The notes: generated from the letters alone by a model not told the origin. Shown: positions 1 to 12,410, counted from the first letter of the stretch. The stretch: DNA of 64,000 nucleotides from Saccharum officinarum (GCA_020631735.1 CM036158.1:83153914-83217913), one strand, 5' to 3'. Numbers and translations: made by a program.

Positions 1-1709
1 AATCGATGGGAAAGACTTTTGCTGGTAGAACCGCTCTAAGACCACGACAACATCTAGCTTGGAGGAGGAGCATCCCCATGTATCTCGCTAAGTATTTCTT
101 TTCTTTTGGTTTTATTATTTTAGAGTTTGTTACATATTTGCTAAAAAATAAAAAGATGTATAATAACCAAAAACAAAATAATAAAAATTTCTCTTAGCTA
201 TATATATATATAGTAGGTGTGATCTTAAAACTTGAAAATAAAATAAAAAGTGTGTGTCTAGATTTCTTTAAGTTTGATTTTAAGAGCTGAATAAATAAAA
301 GGACTCTGAAGATAATCTCTTGAATGAAAATGATGAATAGTTGTTCTGTCGTAATTTCTTTCAAGTACCTAGTTTTCAGCCTTGAATTTTTCCGAGTTTT
401 ATATATGACTATTTTGATATAAGGATTTACTCTGAACTTGAAACTTGTAGGTAGTATATGCTTAATCTAAGTCTAGGTAATTGACGAATATGATATGAGA
501 ATGTCTGGGCTGCTATTTATCTTGTTCCAAGTGATACTAGAATTCTGGAGATTTATCTTTTGAAAAACATAAAAATCTTTCATGATAAGTTCTTGTTTGA
601 TAAAGTTTGAATTCCTACTAGATCCATAAATAATATTTAGGCTAGAAAAACTTCTACTCATATATGCTGCTTGCTATGCATTGAGTTTGGTCAAATTTTG
701 TTGATGCCTTACGAGAGGTTTGTCATGCTCTTAAAATCAAGATCACGTACACACCACCCACATATGCACTACTCTTACATAGGGGGTAGGCGCAAAAATA
801 TGTCATTCTATCTGGATCCACCCAAAAATGTTTTACTCCTACACTAGGAGTAAACACCAAAAATATTCTCAATAGGATATCCCCAAATAAATGCTTCAAG
901 TTCTTGTTGCTATCCCTCAAAAAGTTTGTTACAGAAAAAAGCATGTGGCTATGCAAAAGTTATTCATAAAAAAATATTAAAAAATAGACAAGTGTCCAAA
1001 TTATCAAAACAATGGGTACTCAGATGCCCGTCTAAAAAAAGAGTGATGAATAAGATAGCCCATATTTTCTTGTAAAGTTGTTTCCAAGTTCTAAAAGAGA
1101 GATATGTTTTTAAGGAGCATAGTAGAATTAGGTTAGCCACCAAATATATCCACCATACATCCACACACATGCACATCTTGATCTGATTGTATGACTCAAC
1201 TCTCTTTGAATCCGAGGTTTGACTTTACAATATATGCATTGCAAGTATGCTCTTTCATGTTTTCTTACTACCTATGAACTCCACCATAAGCCTTAGTTGT
1301 AGAGAAAGGCATAACATTACTATTATCTTGGTGAGGATCCACAAATATTATATATATTGAGAGACTTGAGAGTGTCATATAATGAAAACTCTAAGTTTTA
1401 TTTTGAAAACCTACAAAAACTCTGGAATAATGGTTGAGCAAAGAACTTGAGACATAGTTCTTGACTTGATCATTCTATTTTTCAATTGCTCAAGACCCAA
1501 GAGAAGGCTAAGAAGCCCATGGTTGAAGGTAATATAGGTAAGTTTGAAAGTCAGATCGGTTTATTCTAATCCGGAGGAGAATTCTTGTTTGAACACATGT
1601 GTACTTTTGAGGAGTTGCGTCAATGTTTTCAAAATCCTAAACTCCTGATCCAATATTCACTGAGTTTTGTTTTGCTAAGGGACTAGCAAAGGTTAAACTT
1701 GGGGGAGTT
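1..1709 (+). mobile_element. 3' internal non-coding region of an Athila-like Ty3/gypsy element
   Basis: AT-rich sequence with no usable reading frame. Several stretches match 34680-36304, for example around 430-540 versus 35070-35190 and 1380-1700 versus 35980-36300, so both are the long 3' untranslated region of the same element group. It ends in a polypurine tract (cttgggggag, about 1699-1706) directly before an LTR that begins TGTTGATGAT. The rest of the element lies left of the window. The small ORFs here are not credible genes. Confidence 0.8.
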
Positions 1710-3295
1710 TGTTGATGATAGTTAACAACCATTATTAAACCGTCTATAAAACATGTATAGGGCACAAATGAGATCACCAACAAAGATTTAGGGTTTAAAC
1801 TAACGAATTCCACGAGTTTTGGAGAATCTGTGATTTCTATAGAGTTTATCCAGAAAACCGTCAAGGCGTACCTACATGTCAGAGTTAATTATGCAATCCC
1901 GCCGCGAAACCAGCGAGGAAAGGTTCTAGAGGACTCCAGAGGACACCACGCCGAGGCAGAGAGGTAGAGGCTGCCATGTGGGGCCGGCCGGCCCCACCTA
2001 TAGGCCGCTCGGCCCCTGGGCCCACCTGTCAGCCTCCTCGTTGCTATGTCGAATTCCCACCGTCTCCTAGGATGCATCTCCACCGTTCCTTAAGTTGGTT
2101 TGATCCATGGGCTCACGTTGCAAGCTCAAGGCTATATAACCAGACTCTGTCCCTAAGGAATCAAGTCATTTGAGAAGACATAAACCCTAATCATCCTCAG
2201 AGCTTCTCTATATTCTAGGACATAGCTAGTTAGGCTAGGTCTAGAGGGAGGCAAGCAGGCTTCACTTGGATTCCCGACATTGTCAAGAGCATGGTTTGGT
2301 ATAATTCTTGTATCCTCTCTTGTTGTATCTCCATTATTTTTATATGCTTGATACAATTGTTATGACAATATCAGTATTCATCTTGTTCATGTTCTTAGTT
2401 GCAATGTTTATCGTCTACTTGGATTATACACTTAGTATAGTTGGATTATTATTACGTTTATGCATAAGTTCATATAGCGCTTGCCCTAAGGTACCATGGG
2501 TGGGTGGTTGGCATTATGTAAGCGTGGTGCTTATATACTGTTTGCTTGCGAATACACTCTATATTCCGGGTCATGTGGTAGATTGTGGATGTGACACTCT
2601 CGTTGAGTCCTTTGTAGTCCACTCCCCGAATATAGGCCATAGAAGTAGGTTCCGGTTACGAAGGGAGAGCGAGCTTTGTTCTTAATCTTCCCTATGTAAT
2701 ACCCCTTATGTGTAGATATAAAGGTGATCTTAACAATGATTACTAAGTGTAATTGCACTAATCAATGTATGTTTTGACTTATAATTAAGAATGACTTAGG
2801 AATTAGCCCTCTAATATTCTACCTGACCATACTAATACCACAGATAGGAGTGCTCTGTGTGATTTATCATTATACTTGATCAATACTTATCATATACATA
2901 TCTTATCCTATGACTTACCCCTGTTATGAGTGGAATATTGGTTGTGGTTTGTTTCTCCATCAATATATTCTATAAGTTATCAATACATGTCCATGTTACA
3001 CCTTCCCTGTGGTAAAATATAAATAACGATACCTGGAATACTCTCGGATGAAGTGCTACAATGGTATAATTATCTGTACGCTTGCAGATTCCTTTTCATT
3101 CATATTATATATTCTTTCTAGTCACATAAAATAATAGAGAACTACTTAGTGTTATTCTAGTAGTGATGTTAAGTAGTACCAACAAGCATCTCTGGCACCA
3201 TCACTTGGGATGACAACCTAGCAAAGTAATGTTAGGAGATGTAGGTAAATAATAGGTGGCTATTAAAACAAGTGACAAGTTAATAAATACCAACA
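1710..3295 (+). mobile_element. 3' LTR of an Athila-like Ty3/gypsy element (1586 bp)
   Basis: It starts TGTTGATGAT just after a polypurine tract and ends ATACCAACA, so it has TG...CA ends with a short inverted repeat (TGTTG/CAACA). A TATA box (ctatataacc) lies near 2131. It aligns along its length with the solo LTR at 53492-55098. The flank after it is gcaag; the matching target duplication would be outside the window. The ORF at 2308-2685 lies inside this LTR and is not a gene. Confidence 0.85.
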
Positions 3296-3648
3296 GCAAG
3301 ACCCAACATCACTTGCCACTTGGTGGGAGCATACAGTGAGCATATAGTCTGCATCTACATTTTGTGGAACTTATGGAAAGAGAGGAATATGAGGATATTT
3401 CAAAATGAGCACAAGACGGCGCAACAAATAGCCTTCATGACCAAAGAAGATACAGGGCAGAGACATAGGGCACTGGCCATGGTTGGAGAGACCATTTAGC
3501 TTCTAGTGGTGCCTAGATCATATCCCCCTCCTTTTCTTTTGGTCCTAGGACCAATCTGTGTGGCATAGTGGACGCCAAGTGTATATAAACATCTATTTTT
3601 CTTACTTAATCGAGCGACAGAGCTTCCATCTTTTCTTTCAAAAAAAAA
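3296..3648 (+). mobile_element. 3' end of a LINE (non-LTR retrotransposon)
   Basis: Codons from about 3350 to the stop at 3497-3499 encode the tryptophan-rich C-terminal tail common in plant LINE ORF2 (ILWNLWKERNMRIFQNE). A 3' UTR follows, ending in an A-run at about 3639-3648. The Athila-like LTR interrupts its 5' side. Only the extreme 3' end of ORF2 is present, with no reverse transcriptase core. Confidence 0.7.
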
Positions 3649-4104
3649 GTATGTAAAGACAGCGGGCTGCTTGGGAGAAGGATAGATTCTGAAGCTGCGA
3701 CGATTCGGTGATGGGCGGCAAAAGTGCATGCATTGAGCCAAGCAACGCACCCGAATCAAAAGCGTCCCTGGCCTTCATTTCACTTCACTGCATTGTGTGT
3801 ACTGTGGTGGTGGTGTCCCACGCAGGGGGCCAAGGTGTGTTCTCGTCATAGCCGTGTCGACCAATGGCGCCCTCCACACCACTCAAATTTCTAAAGTATG
3901 GTGGTACATAGCATTCTGGCGTTGCATCCCTCCCTTATGCTTCTGGAGTCTAGTCTCATCATCTCATCTACCAAGGTGGATCAAACGTAAAGAGATAAAC
4001 AGATGCCACTCTCGTTTCTTGCAAATGCTTTGCCTTCATCATTGTAGCACTAGCTACTTTATCTTAGCTTGGCATGGCATGGCATGGCATGGGTGGCATG
4101 CCTC

Positions 4105-4348
<244 letters not shown>

Positions 4349-4467
4349 GAAGAGAAAACCCGGCCAGTAGGCTTAAAAGCGTAGCCCAGCCATAGCCTTC
4401 CAGGGTCCTAGCCCATCTCATCGAGTCGTCGTCGTACAAGCCCTCCTAGACCCTAGCTACACAATCC

Positions 4468-4659
4468 ATGGACACCTTCCTCTGGTACGTCCTCCTCGGC
4501 GTCATCTATGCCCCGTACTCTGGCTGCTTGTCATCCTCTGCAGCTGTGTGGACAAGCATGTCTGGGCGGTGGCGCAGGCGTAGCAGGTCCCCACTGGAGC
4601 TACTGGCAGAGGGGCCGCGCGGCGGCGGGACAGGAGCAGCAGCAAGGCAAGCGGCGTAG
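4468..4659 (+). pseudogene. Frameshifted copy of the small membrane-peptide gene
   Basis: The ORF starts like the copy at 14453 (MDTFLWYVLLGV then YA) but has two extra C bases near 4510. The hydrophobic segment is lost and the reading moves into an Arg-rich frame (RRRSRSPLELL). The upstream element that reads atataaag in copy B is gagataaac here, so the TATA box also seems lost. I read it as a decayed duplicate. An alternative is that the Arg-rich frame is the authentic one; see the finding on 14453. Confidence 0.55.
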
Positions 4660-4812
4660 GTCCCCGCTGGAGCTGTTGGTGCCGGAGGGGCGCCGCCGGG
4701 GCAGGCGTAGCAGCTTCTGGCCAGAGCCGCAGTCCAAGGGGGCGCCACGATGATCTGTGACCTCTGTGGTTTAGGACTTTATTTAGGTTAGGCTGACCCG
4801 TTGGGTGGTGTG

Positions 4813-5298
4813 GTGTTGACGCTTAATTAGGTCACAAACTCGATAAAGAGCTAGATCACTCGATGTAGGACCTAGCCAATTTTTGGATCGGCCGGCGCCT
4901 AGAGGATGTCCACACCTGGACCTTGTGCCTCCAACGATGATCCTAGTGGATGTCCACATTTTGGTACCTTCGTGGCCCTCTGGTGCTGGCAGGGAAACGT
5001 CAGAATGGAGTCATCTTCAAATCGGAAAGGAAAAGTATCAAGCAACTACTTGCAGGCTGCGTGGAGGAAGTTAAACTATGGAAGCTGCGCCCGCCGAAGA
5101 GAGACGCCAATCTTGTTGATTCCTGGGCTGGTGTTTTTGCAAGTGCAATGTAATTAAATATCTGAGTGTGTTTGCCAAAGGTGTGAAACAATGTAATCAA
5201 CAAACTTTTGCCTAAAGGCACTGATCAAGCAATAATATATTCAGGTGGGGATCCTCTCCCCCCCCCAACCCCCCCTCCTCGTGACCTTCAAAAAAAAT
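4813..5298 (+). mobile_element. LINE 3' fragment (first of two adjacent tails)
   Basis: The frame at about 4990-5153 encodes a LINE ORF2-like C-terminus (NGVIFKSERKSIKQLLAGC, then KLWKLRPPKRDANL, then a stop). A 3' UTR with a C-run and an A-run at about 5288-5297 follows. Copy B of the duplication lacks this sequence. The left edge is approximate: it is where similarity to copy B stops. Confidence 0.6.
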
Positions 5299-5681
5299 AT
5301 AGTCTGAAATCTTGTGGCAACCTAGAGCGATTATCAAAATTTGCAACCCTTGCAATGGAAAAAGACGATGGGCATTGAAGATTGTTATCGCAGCTGATAG
5401 GCAAAGGAAACAAGATGGCACACTGACTAGCGATCATTATCATTTGGAGCATATGGAAGCAGAGAAATGAGATAATTTTCAGGGAAATAAGAAAGCGGCG
5501 CCTTCAGTGTTCGTGGAGACTAAAGATACAGACCAAATAGCGAGTAATAAACTTTAGCTTTTCATTACCTCTGCAGCTTAGGCTGCTGAAGGTAGCGCTC
5601 CTCGCGCATGTAAACTAGTTGTATTGCTACTTCCTTCTTATTATTAATGAAAAGCCAGGAAACCAGATCTTTAAAAAAAAT
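5299..5681 (+). mobile_element. LINE 3' fragment (second tail)
   Basis: A short frame near 5435-5537 encodes IIWSIWKQRNEIIFRE, again the Trp-rich C-terminal motif of plant LINE ORF2, followed by a stop, a 3' UTR and an A-run ending about 5680. It differs in sequence from the first tail, so these are two insertions of different LINE families side by side. The A-run abuts tgcaaattaa, which is continuous in copy B. Confidence 0.6.
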
Positions 5682-5790
5682 GCAAATTAAGTCACCAGCC
5701 AACATGAAACAGTCATAGAAACTCAATTATCGAATTTTTAATATAATCCGGCTTGGACTGAATTCAATTTCCAGGGTAGGAAACGGGAAA

Positions 5791-6224
5791 CCGTGTGGAT
5801 GACTCCCAGCAAATAATTTTGCTCAGCTGTGAACCATTTCCAGGGTAGGAAACGAGAAGCCGTGTGAACCACGTTCCTCTACAGTCATGTTGCTGATTGA
5901 TTTACTTGTCAATCAGTTGCCCTCTGCTATAGTGCTGGGTATGTGTGTGCTATAACTTTTTGGTGGCTGGATCGGAGACAGCGAGCGCCATCGTTACTCG
6001 TTGTTCTCCTTCTACGCACGCGTATTCTCCCCTTTATTAGCCGTCAGCCTCCAGCGCAGCCACGACGTTCACGTCACCCCAATTAATCTCCTCCGTTGGA
6101 TCTTCCATCGTGCGGCTATGGTTAATTGGAGCGGATTTTCCGAAAACAGCTTATGCCGTTCCTCCTTCACTTCCATCGGCTTTCCCTCTGCTTCTCTTAG
6201 TGTTGTGCGGCTTCTGCTTCGGAG
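5791..6224. other. Unique sequence upstream of a promoter-like region
   Basis: No gene seen. A 25-bp stretch (ccagggtaggaaacg, then a variable base, then aa, then ccgtgtg) occurs twice, near 5773 and 5840. The sequence becomes GC-rich towards 6200, as in a grass promoter. Confidence 0.4.
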
Positions 6225-6240
6225 CCGGCCCACCAAATAT
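6225..6240 (+). promoter_or_regulatory. TATA box of a CT-rich leader
   Basis: The motif caaatatatacgcgc lies in GC-rich sequence. It is followed by a C- and CT-rich leader, including a (CT)n tract at 6498-6532, which is typical of grass 5' UTRs. No convincing intact coding sequence follows. Confidence 0.5.
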
Positions 6241-6495
6241 ATACGCGCGCTTCCAATTCCCCTTCGCGATCCTTCTGGCAAACAAAAAAGAAAAAACGGC
6301 CTCCACCTTACCTCTTCCCTATACTCCCCTGCTCCTCCCGCAACTTGGCGCGCCGCCGCCGCCACTCACGCCCCTGCCCACGCCTCCCCTTCCTCTCCCT
6401 CTTTCCCGACCAGTGAGGCTCGGTGGCGGCACCCACCCTCCTCGTCCTCCTCCCCCGTCCTCCCTCGCCTGCCTCTCACCTCCGTTTCTCCCTCC

Positions 6496-6534
<39 letters not shown>

Positions 6535-7680
6535 CTTCCCTCTCGAGGCGGCGGCGGCGCCCCCTGCGTCCGGCATGCTGGCGTGGTTGGGGCCTGGCGG
6601 TTCCCTACCTCTCCCCCATCCTCCGCACGGGCTCCTCGATGCCTCCTCCCGCCGGGGAGCGCGCGTGTGCTCCTCTGCTTGATGAAACCCTAGCTACCTA
6701 TGCACGTGCTGCAAATTTCGTTTTCATCTGTTCTTCTCTTCCTTAGGGTTCCTCTAGGATCCCCAAATTTGATGCCTTTCTTCTCTCAAATCTCTGCATG
6801 GCTACCTCTTCTATTCGAGGGTTGGGCCTTCGATGTCTCTGTTGCTGTGTTGTTGCTCTTCTCCGTTCATCTTCGGCGCCGATTAACTATTCTAGCTTCA
6901 CAGATAAGTGTGTCCCATCTGAAACCCAGAATCCTTTACGTATATATTTTTATTTTTCCCTTGCAAATAAAAATGTTTTGCTCTGATATGTGTATCTGTA
7001 GACAGAAAATTGTCCTATCACTATTTATCAGCTACCTCATACTTTAATACCTTATATAAGATGGAGGGAACAAATTAAATCTAACTAATCCCAGCTGGTA
7101 TTTGGGAAAAAAATCGAGTTCAGTTCTTAAGGTTTAGAAAATACAACATTAATATGAATTATCATCAACCACTACCATTAGGAAAAATGTAACTTGGAAT
7201 ACTCTTATAATCTTATTGTTGTTTCTCTAATATCCACCTCTACCCTGATTAATAAAGGATAACAGAAGAGAAACATTCTTTACGATTGTATCCTTATAAA
7301 TATGCTGCAAATTAGTGTTTTGCTCTGTTTGTTGCTCCCCCAACTTGCTTGGTCTTGGTACGGTAACATAAAAATCCCTTCATCTCATTTCTACCTTATG
7401 TCTCTGGTCCCTTGATTTCCTTTTTTGTATGTATGGATTTATTGTGCCTACACATAAGGTTTGTGTTCTGACAGACAAAACAGAGCTTGTCTCAGGTGTG
7501 TGCTTATGGTGCTGCTTTATTTATTTTTGTCCGAGCATATGCCATGTTGATGATGTACCTATTGCAATTTGAGCATATGATGATACATGTGAGGTGCTTC
7601 TGATAAACTTGACCATATTTTTGTGCATTTGCTATTTTGCATTTTTTTATTGACCATATGTCAGTGCCAATGATGCTGGA
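6241..7680 (+). other. Possible first exon(s) of a disrupted transcription unit
   Basis: After the TATA box come a CT-rich leader and a (CT)n run. Two short ATG frames follow: one at 6575 (MLAWLGPGGSLPLP, Pro-rich) and one at 6798 (MATSSIRGLGLRCLCCCVV, leader-like). The rest, 7000-7680, is AT-rich and intron-like with no frame of interest. The composition suggests the 5' part of a host gene whose body may be the exon-like pieces at 10517-11492, separated by the TE insertion at 7.7-9.96 kb. No product can be named. Confidence 0.3.
6498..6532. repeat. (CT)n microsatellite
   Basis: An uninterrupted CT dinucleotide run in the leader described above. The long Ser/Leu and Arg/Glu repeats in the overlapping ORFs are its translations, not proteins. 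Confidence 0.9.
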
Positions 7681-8310
7681 AACATATATCTTTCGCTCTG
7701 ACTTGGCTATCGCCGCCTGTACGGCTTCCAGCCGTGCTTGAAGACGGCTCACCTCGTCATCGGGCTCCACAACACCTTGCGGAGCTTCGGCTTTCGCCGC
7801 CGCTCGGCAGACTTGGAAGAGGAGGATCTACCCTGTCAAGCACCGGGAGCTTGGAGAACACCCAATAAGAGAAGATGGGAGAACCCCTGACTCACCGATT
7901 CGAGTCGACTTCAAGACTTACCTGATGAACACGGGACGGATCGGAGGATAACGCCCGACCTCTGCCCGTCTGGAAACCTCCGGCCTCGAGCTCCCCACAC
8001 TCTCCATCAGATCGGATCTAAGAGGAAAGAGATGGAGGAAGTCGAAAGGTTAAAGAAAGGGAGGTAAACTTCACAGAAGCGTGCAGATGGAATTATGCCC
8101 ATTTATGCCCCCCTTCTTTATATAAGCAGGAACCGGAGCGTGGACGGAATCCCAATTGCACACGCCTGCGCATGGGAAAACGAGCCGTGAGTACCAACTC
8201 TCCAGCTTCCGGTAAGTAAGTACGCCCGCGTAAACACGGCACGCATGGGTCCTTGCGACCCAAACTTGACACACCATCACCCGAGCCGGTGCAGGCGAGT
8301 GATCTGACAC
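7660..8310 (-). mobile_element. Minus-strand TE-like promoter and coding fragment
   Basis: On the minus strand there is a TATA box (cttatataaag, about 8116-8126), a leader, and an ATG near 8010 opening a short exon (MESVGSSRPEVSRRAEVGRY) that ends at a donor-like caggtaagtc near 7922. A second frame ends with a coiled-coil-like stretch (EVSRLQARLEAVQAAIAKSE) near 7690-7760. This organisation resembles the start of a transposon or retrotransposon gene. I cannot name the family. Confidence 0.4.
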
Positions 8311-9960
8311 TCAGATCGAGAACTCGGCCCGACTCACCTCTTCAGCAGGTGTAAGCGGTAGTGATTCATTCACTACCAACCCTGCCATACTAGAGTCAGG
8401 GGGTATTCGGGAGGGTCACCCGTATGATCCTAAAACCTCTGACACGCTGTGTCACGTAAATCTCCCAATACCCGGATGGGCTCGAAGTACCTTATTTCAA
8501 TGGATGTGTGCCCCTTTGTAGGAAACCGGAAAACTGGTTGGCCAAGGGCTATAACTAAAGTACGAGCTCTTGAAATATGAGGAAAAGAGTTTTATGACGT
8601 GCCCATGCTGGTCAAGCTTAGCCCTGTTGCCTCTATTTATTAGGACGCGAACGCTCACTTGTTCTACTAGTTATCGGCTAGAAGAGTAACATACGCAACT
8701 GCCGAGAGCTTCTCACGCGTTTGTTATTCGCCCACAGTGGATCCCGACCCGGGACACTGTTATATTGGCTTTAGGGCTCCGAAACAATGACCTCTCTTCT
8801 TCCACTAAGGACGCTCACGAAAATTCAAGATCACGTTGCTTAGTGGGTCTCAAAGAAAAACATGACGCCCTTAGTGTCTGTTAAAAGCGACCCGCATCGG
8901 GTCACCTTAAAAAAAACAACTGGTATAGTGACGCGCAACTGATAGCGGTGCAACTACCCTATCCTGTAGATCCAACCTTTAATTAGGACTTAATGACGCG
9001 CAACCACTATGGAACGCCAGAACACATCGAGAACTAGGTTCTCGATTAAAGTGGTGTCACCACCCAATCCCGGCATTAAACAACGTCCCGAAGGCCACAC
9101 CTAGGAAACCACATTTTCTGACACAGGGTGTTACCACCCGAGCCAGACGCTCACAACAGCCAGGGAACTACGTTCCTTGATAAATGGTGAACCACCATGC
9201 TTCTCGGTACCTGAGGGAAGTTCTCGGCACCCGAGGAATGCTCTCAGCACCTGAGCAGCTACATACTGGCTCCTCAATACTTGAGAATATCAAACTGCGC
9301 TGCTCACAACCTTGGTACCTGATAAACAACTCACTGGTACTCACAATACTCGAAACTTATAGGGGTCTGCAACGCCCCGAGGGCTAAAGCTACTAGCTAG
9401 CTTGTCATTAAGTCCTACAGGGCTACTATCGGATAATGGGCCAGGGGTACCCACACTGCCCGTATATGTGATCACGTCTAGGCTATCGGCCCAACAGCCA
9501 TCAAGGAAGAAGCCCACGCAGGGCTCAGACGATCGGCCAACGCAGAGATCAAGGCAAGCCAAGGATATCCAAGATAGACGTATCTAGATGATAGCTAGGA
9601 TGAATCTGTTGCGCATTCCATGTAACAAACTAGCTAGGAATCCAATCTCTTAGCCCGATCGCCCTCATTGTAATCCGACCCTCTCTGCCTATATAAAGGG
9701 GGGTATGGGGCCTCGGGCTCGGGATCCAATCTAACCTCTCTCATTCCAATCTACTACGTAGCTAAGAGCGACAACCCCTATAATTGAGCATACGAATACA
9801 AGAGCAGCACCATCACCACTGGAGTAGGGTTTAACGCGCCCCGCGTCCTGAACCAGTATAAATCCTTGTGTCTTGTGTGCTACCATCTGATTCCATCTAC
9901 GTAATCACGTTGCTAGGCATTGCCGGAGCTAAATCATCGGACACCCGCCTGCCTCGATCG
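8311..9960 (+). mobile_element. LTR-like repeat with promoter near its right end
   Basis: It is non-coding with many short tandem-like motifs (ctcggcacccgaggaatg, ctcagcacctgagcag, repeated tgacgcgcaac). A TATA box (cctatataaagg, 9689-9700) is followed by a leader of the kind seen in grass gypsy LTRs (gtagggtttaacgcgcc, then the downstream U5-like part). No PBS, PPT or target duplication was found, so the ends are uncertain and it may be a truncated or solo LTR. The ORFs inside it are not credible genes. Confidence 0.45.
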
Positions 9961-10516
9961 TCGTCGTGAGCTGCGGCCACCCTCGCCCAGGTGTGTTTTG
10001 TGGCTACCTGCCAACCTCTCTCCCTCTATCTCCTTTCTCGATTCCACCTATGTTGGCTCTGCTGCTGCTGCTCTACCAGGATGTGCGAACTCCAAATCTT
10101 CTCCTCGCTGCCCCTCTCGCCGCTGACGGCCGAGCCCTTTTGGGGATTCTGCATTCGACTCGATCCCATCGGTGCCCCCGCAGCTCCCACTAGCTGGGCC
10201 GCGCCACGGCGTGCGATTTACCTCTATTAGCTAAACAACCATGACTTTGTTATTTAAAAAAATAGTTAATGGAATAAAAACATTCTTGGTTTGTTAAATA
10301 ATTAGGTATTTGTTGTTGGTTTCTCACATTGTTGAAAGCTATCATTTCCTTTCACACCCAACAACGCATGTTCTATAGTCCTACTGTGGCAGCAGTGGCG
10401 AAACAGTCCCATGAGCCATGATTGATTTTACTATATCCAAGTAATTACTCCTCGTAGAGAAGAACCAGATTGATCTTCTGATGATTTACGATTGCAGCTA
10501 ACATGTGTTATTTCAG
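9961..10516. other. GC-rich leader-like segment, then AT-rich sequence
   Basis: 9961-10230 is GC-rich with three overlapping short frames, none recognisable. 10231-10516 is AT-rich and intron-like, ending in an acceptor-like tatttcag at 10509-10516. Confidence 0.3.
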
Positions 10517-11492
10517 TGGAGAAGTTGTGCTGAAAAACAAATCTAGCCAGCTGTTCAGATCTTGGAAGGTAAGTGATTAGTCCATAGTTATTTTCGTCAG
10601 CAAGCCCATGGGAGGGTACTTCAATATATGAATTTGTACAGTGGGAATTATCATCTTCCCAAGTTGTGCCATAAATTCTGATGGGAATAACTTTTTTTTG
10701 GATCTTGAATGCAGTTCAAATTCTGAAAAATGTTAAATGTCTGAAACACAGTTGTGTATTATTGGTTTGTTGAATCACTCAACCTGTAGAACTATGAGTT
10801 AGTGACTGCCTGCATTTTTAGATGCAGAAGCATAAACTTGAATTAGCTTGGAGATGCATATGCTATTATGCTGGTTGTGTACAAATGACATGCCAAAATA
10901 TTCAGAACTTGAGGAAAGTGAACACCACCTGGTTTCGTTGCTCGTCCTCACATTTTATAGCTACTGACCAATTTAGGCCATCATCTTTGAGATAGTACGC
11001 TCATCTCCTTTCAGAAGCAAGAATCTTCTGTCCAAGTGGGTGTGGACAAGAAGCATAGTGAATTTTTACAGTAGCATTTGGGAATTCCTCAAAAATCAGG
11101 TGAGCAAGGTGTTAAGAAACTCTAATGTTTCTGTACTGGCTTGAATCCCGTAAAATGAGTTATGAACTCTAATGTTTCTGTACTGGCTTGAATCGATGGA
11201 TAATAGCAATTTGTTTGGTTAGATGCCATGTGAAGCATATGCTGATGTGAACTGCATAAATTTCTAGGACCAATCTTCAATACTACTTGTTGGCCGCAGA
11301 GCAGAAGCAAGAGGTTCTTTTACTGGTCAATGATTTGTAAAGATTTCACAAAACCTGTTGGCTAGAAATCTACAGTTGACATTTTACTACATGTGTTCAG
11401 GCTCAACATTAAAGAAGGCACTGCAATCAATGATGAAGAGTGGCGCCCATGATTCAAACTACATACCGAGTGCATGTATCTTGGTTCGATAA
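10517..11492 (+). pseudogene. Multi-exon gene fragment (unidentified)
   Basis: Three exon-like blocks have canonical borders. 10517-10568 lies between tttcag and gtaagt and encodes GEVVLKNKSSQLFRSWK. 11015-11099 lies between ctttcag and gtgagc and starts KQESSVQVGVDKKHSEFLQ, then reaches an in-frame stop at 11072-11074. 11401-11492 follows gttcag and encodes STLKKALQSMMKSGAHDSNY and a short tail before TAA. The frame runs well into the second block but stops there. I read it as a decayed or captured gene fragment or a non-coding spliced RNA. The protein family was not recognised. Confidence 0.4.
11117..11195. repeat. Short tandem duplication
   Basis: The 31-base stretch beginning gaaactctaatgtttctg and ending cttgaatc (gaactc in the second copy) occurs twice, about 47 bases apart, inside the putative intron after the second exon-like block. 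Confidence 0.8.
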
Positions 11493-11904
11493 GTTTTCAC
11501 CAATGATTTATAGTGGATCTTGGTAAAAAGTTGGATCCATAATGAATAAGACCATCTTTTTAATTTTCTGAAAGCAAGAATGGAATGTAAATCACACATC
11601 GGGCAATGGTTGTTGCACCTATGTCATCTCAGTCAACAATCTGGATTAGAAATGCTAATCAGAAACTGCGTTGTTGAAAGCTAACAAAAGCTTGACTTAG
11701 TTTTATGTTCAGAATTTCTCTTGAATCAATTCATACCTTTATTTCTTCAAGCATCAAATTGTTCATCAAAATACAACAATCATACTTACAAAGATTGACT
11801 CATGAAATAGTGATGTTTCGAACATCATGTGTGAATTATTGTTTTTTTGGGTAACACATATAACACACATTCATATTTAAATTATTGTGGCACTATTTTT
11901 TTTT

Positions 11905-11936
11905 TCCGTTGCAACGCACGGATATGATCCTACTTA
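11905..11936 (+). mobile_element. Possible Helitron 3' end
   Basis: The sequence ccgttgcaacgcacgg forms a short GC hairpin, and about 10 bases later comes cctact. Grass Helitrons commonly end with a very similar hairpin followed by CTAGT, so this could be an eroded terminus. The canonical CTRR is not intact and no 5' TC end was found. If real, the gene fragment at 10517-11492 would sit inside the element. Confidence 0.35.
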
Positions 11937-12399
11937 ATTAATATGAATGAAACTGCCACTAGAACTAGCCTCACATTCACAAAGATTTATAATTATAAAC
12001 ATAAAAAAATTATGGGCTGCTAGCTTAGAGTATAGGAGGGCCTTGCAAAGATTGATGGAATAATATATTAGAGGCACTTTTGCATTTTTGAGATCAAAAT
12101 CCTTCCTTGTTTACAAGATATTCTCTCCCTTCTTCATTTCATTTTCTCTGTCTTTTTAAAGGCTTAACTTACCTTTGTGGTCCATGTGAGGCACAACTTT
12201 TAAGATACTTTCTTATCTCTCTTTTTCAAAGGTTTAACTTACCTTTGTGGTCTATGTGAAGCATAACTTTAAAAATCTCTTCCTTCTCTTATAAGGCGTG
12301 GATTAAAAAGTTCAAGATTCTCGTAGAGTAGCTCCGCACCCTACCATAAAATATCTTACAGCGAGATAACTCATTTAAAACCAAATACTCCCTTCATTG
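11937..12399. repeat. AT-rich spacer with a tandem duplication
   Basis: No gene seen. A segment of about 68 bp containing taacttacctttgtgg is present twice, near 12164 and 12232. Confidence 0.5.
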
Positions 12400-12410
12400 C
12401 CTATATATAC
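12400..12410 (+). promoter_or_regulatory. TATA box upstream of the 34-codon membrane-peptide ORF
   Basis: cctatatatac lies about 200 bp upstream of the ATG at 12603, and the intervening leader is C-rich. The spacing suits a short 5' UTR transcription unit. Confidence 0.5.

Noticed and set aside
3496..3759. Minus-strand ORF over a LINE tail
   Set aside because: It crosses the LINE A-run and the duplication border, so it cannot be one conserved gene.
8368..8400. cactaccaaccctgcc as a CACTA left end
   Set aside because: Matches only the first bases (CACTAC). No subterminal repeats follow, and it does not match either CACTA end found (17932, 28879).
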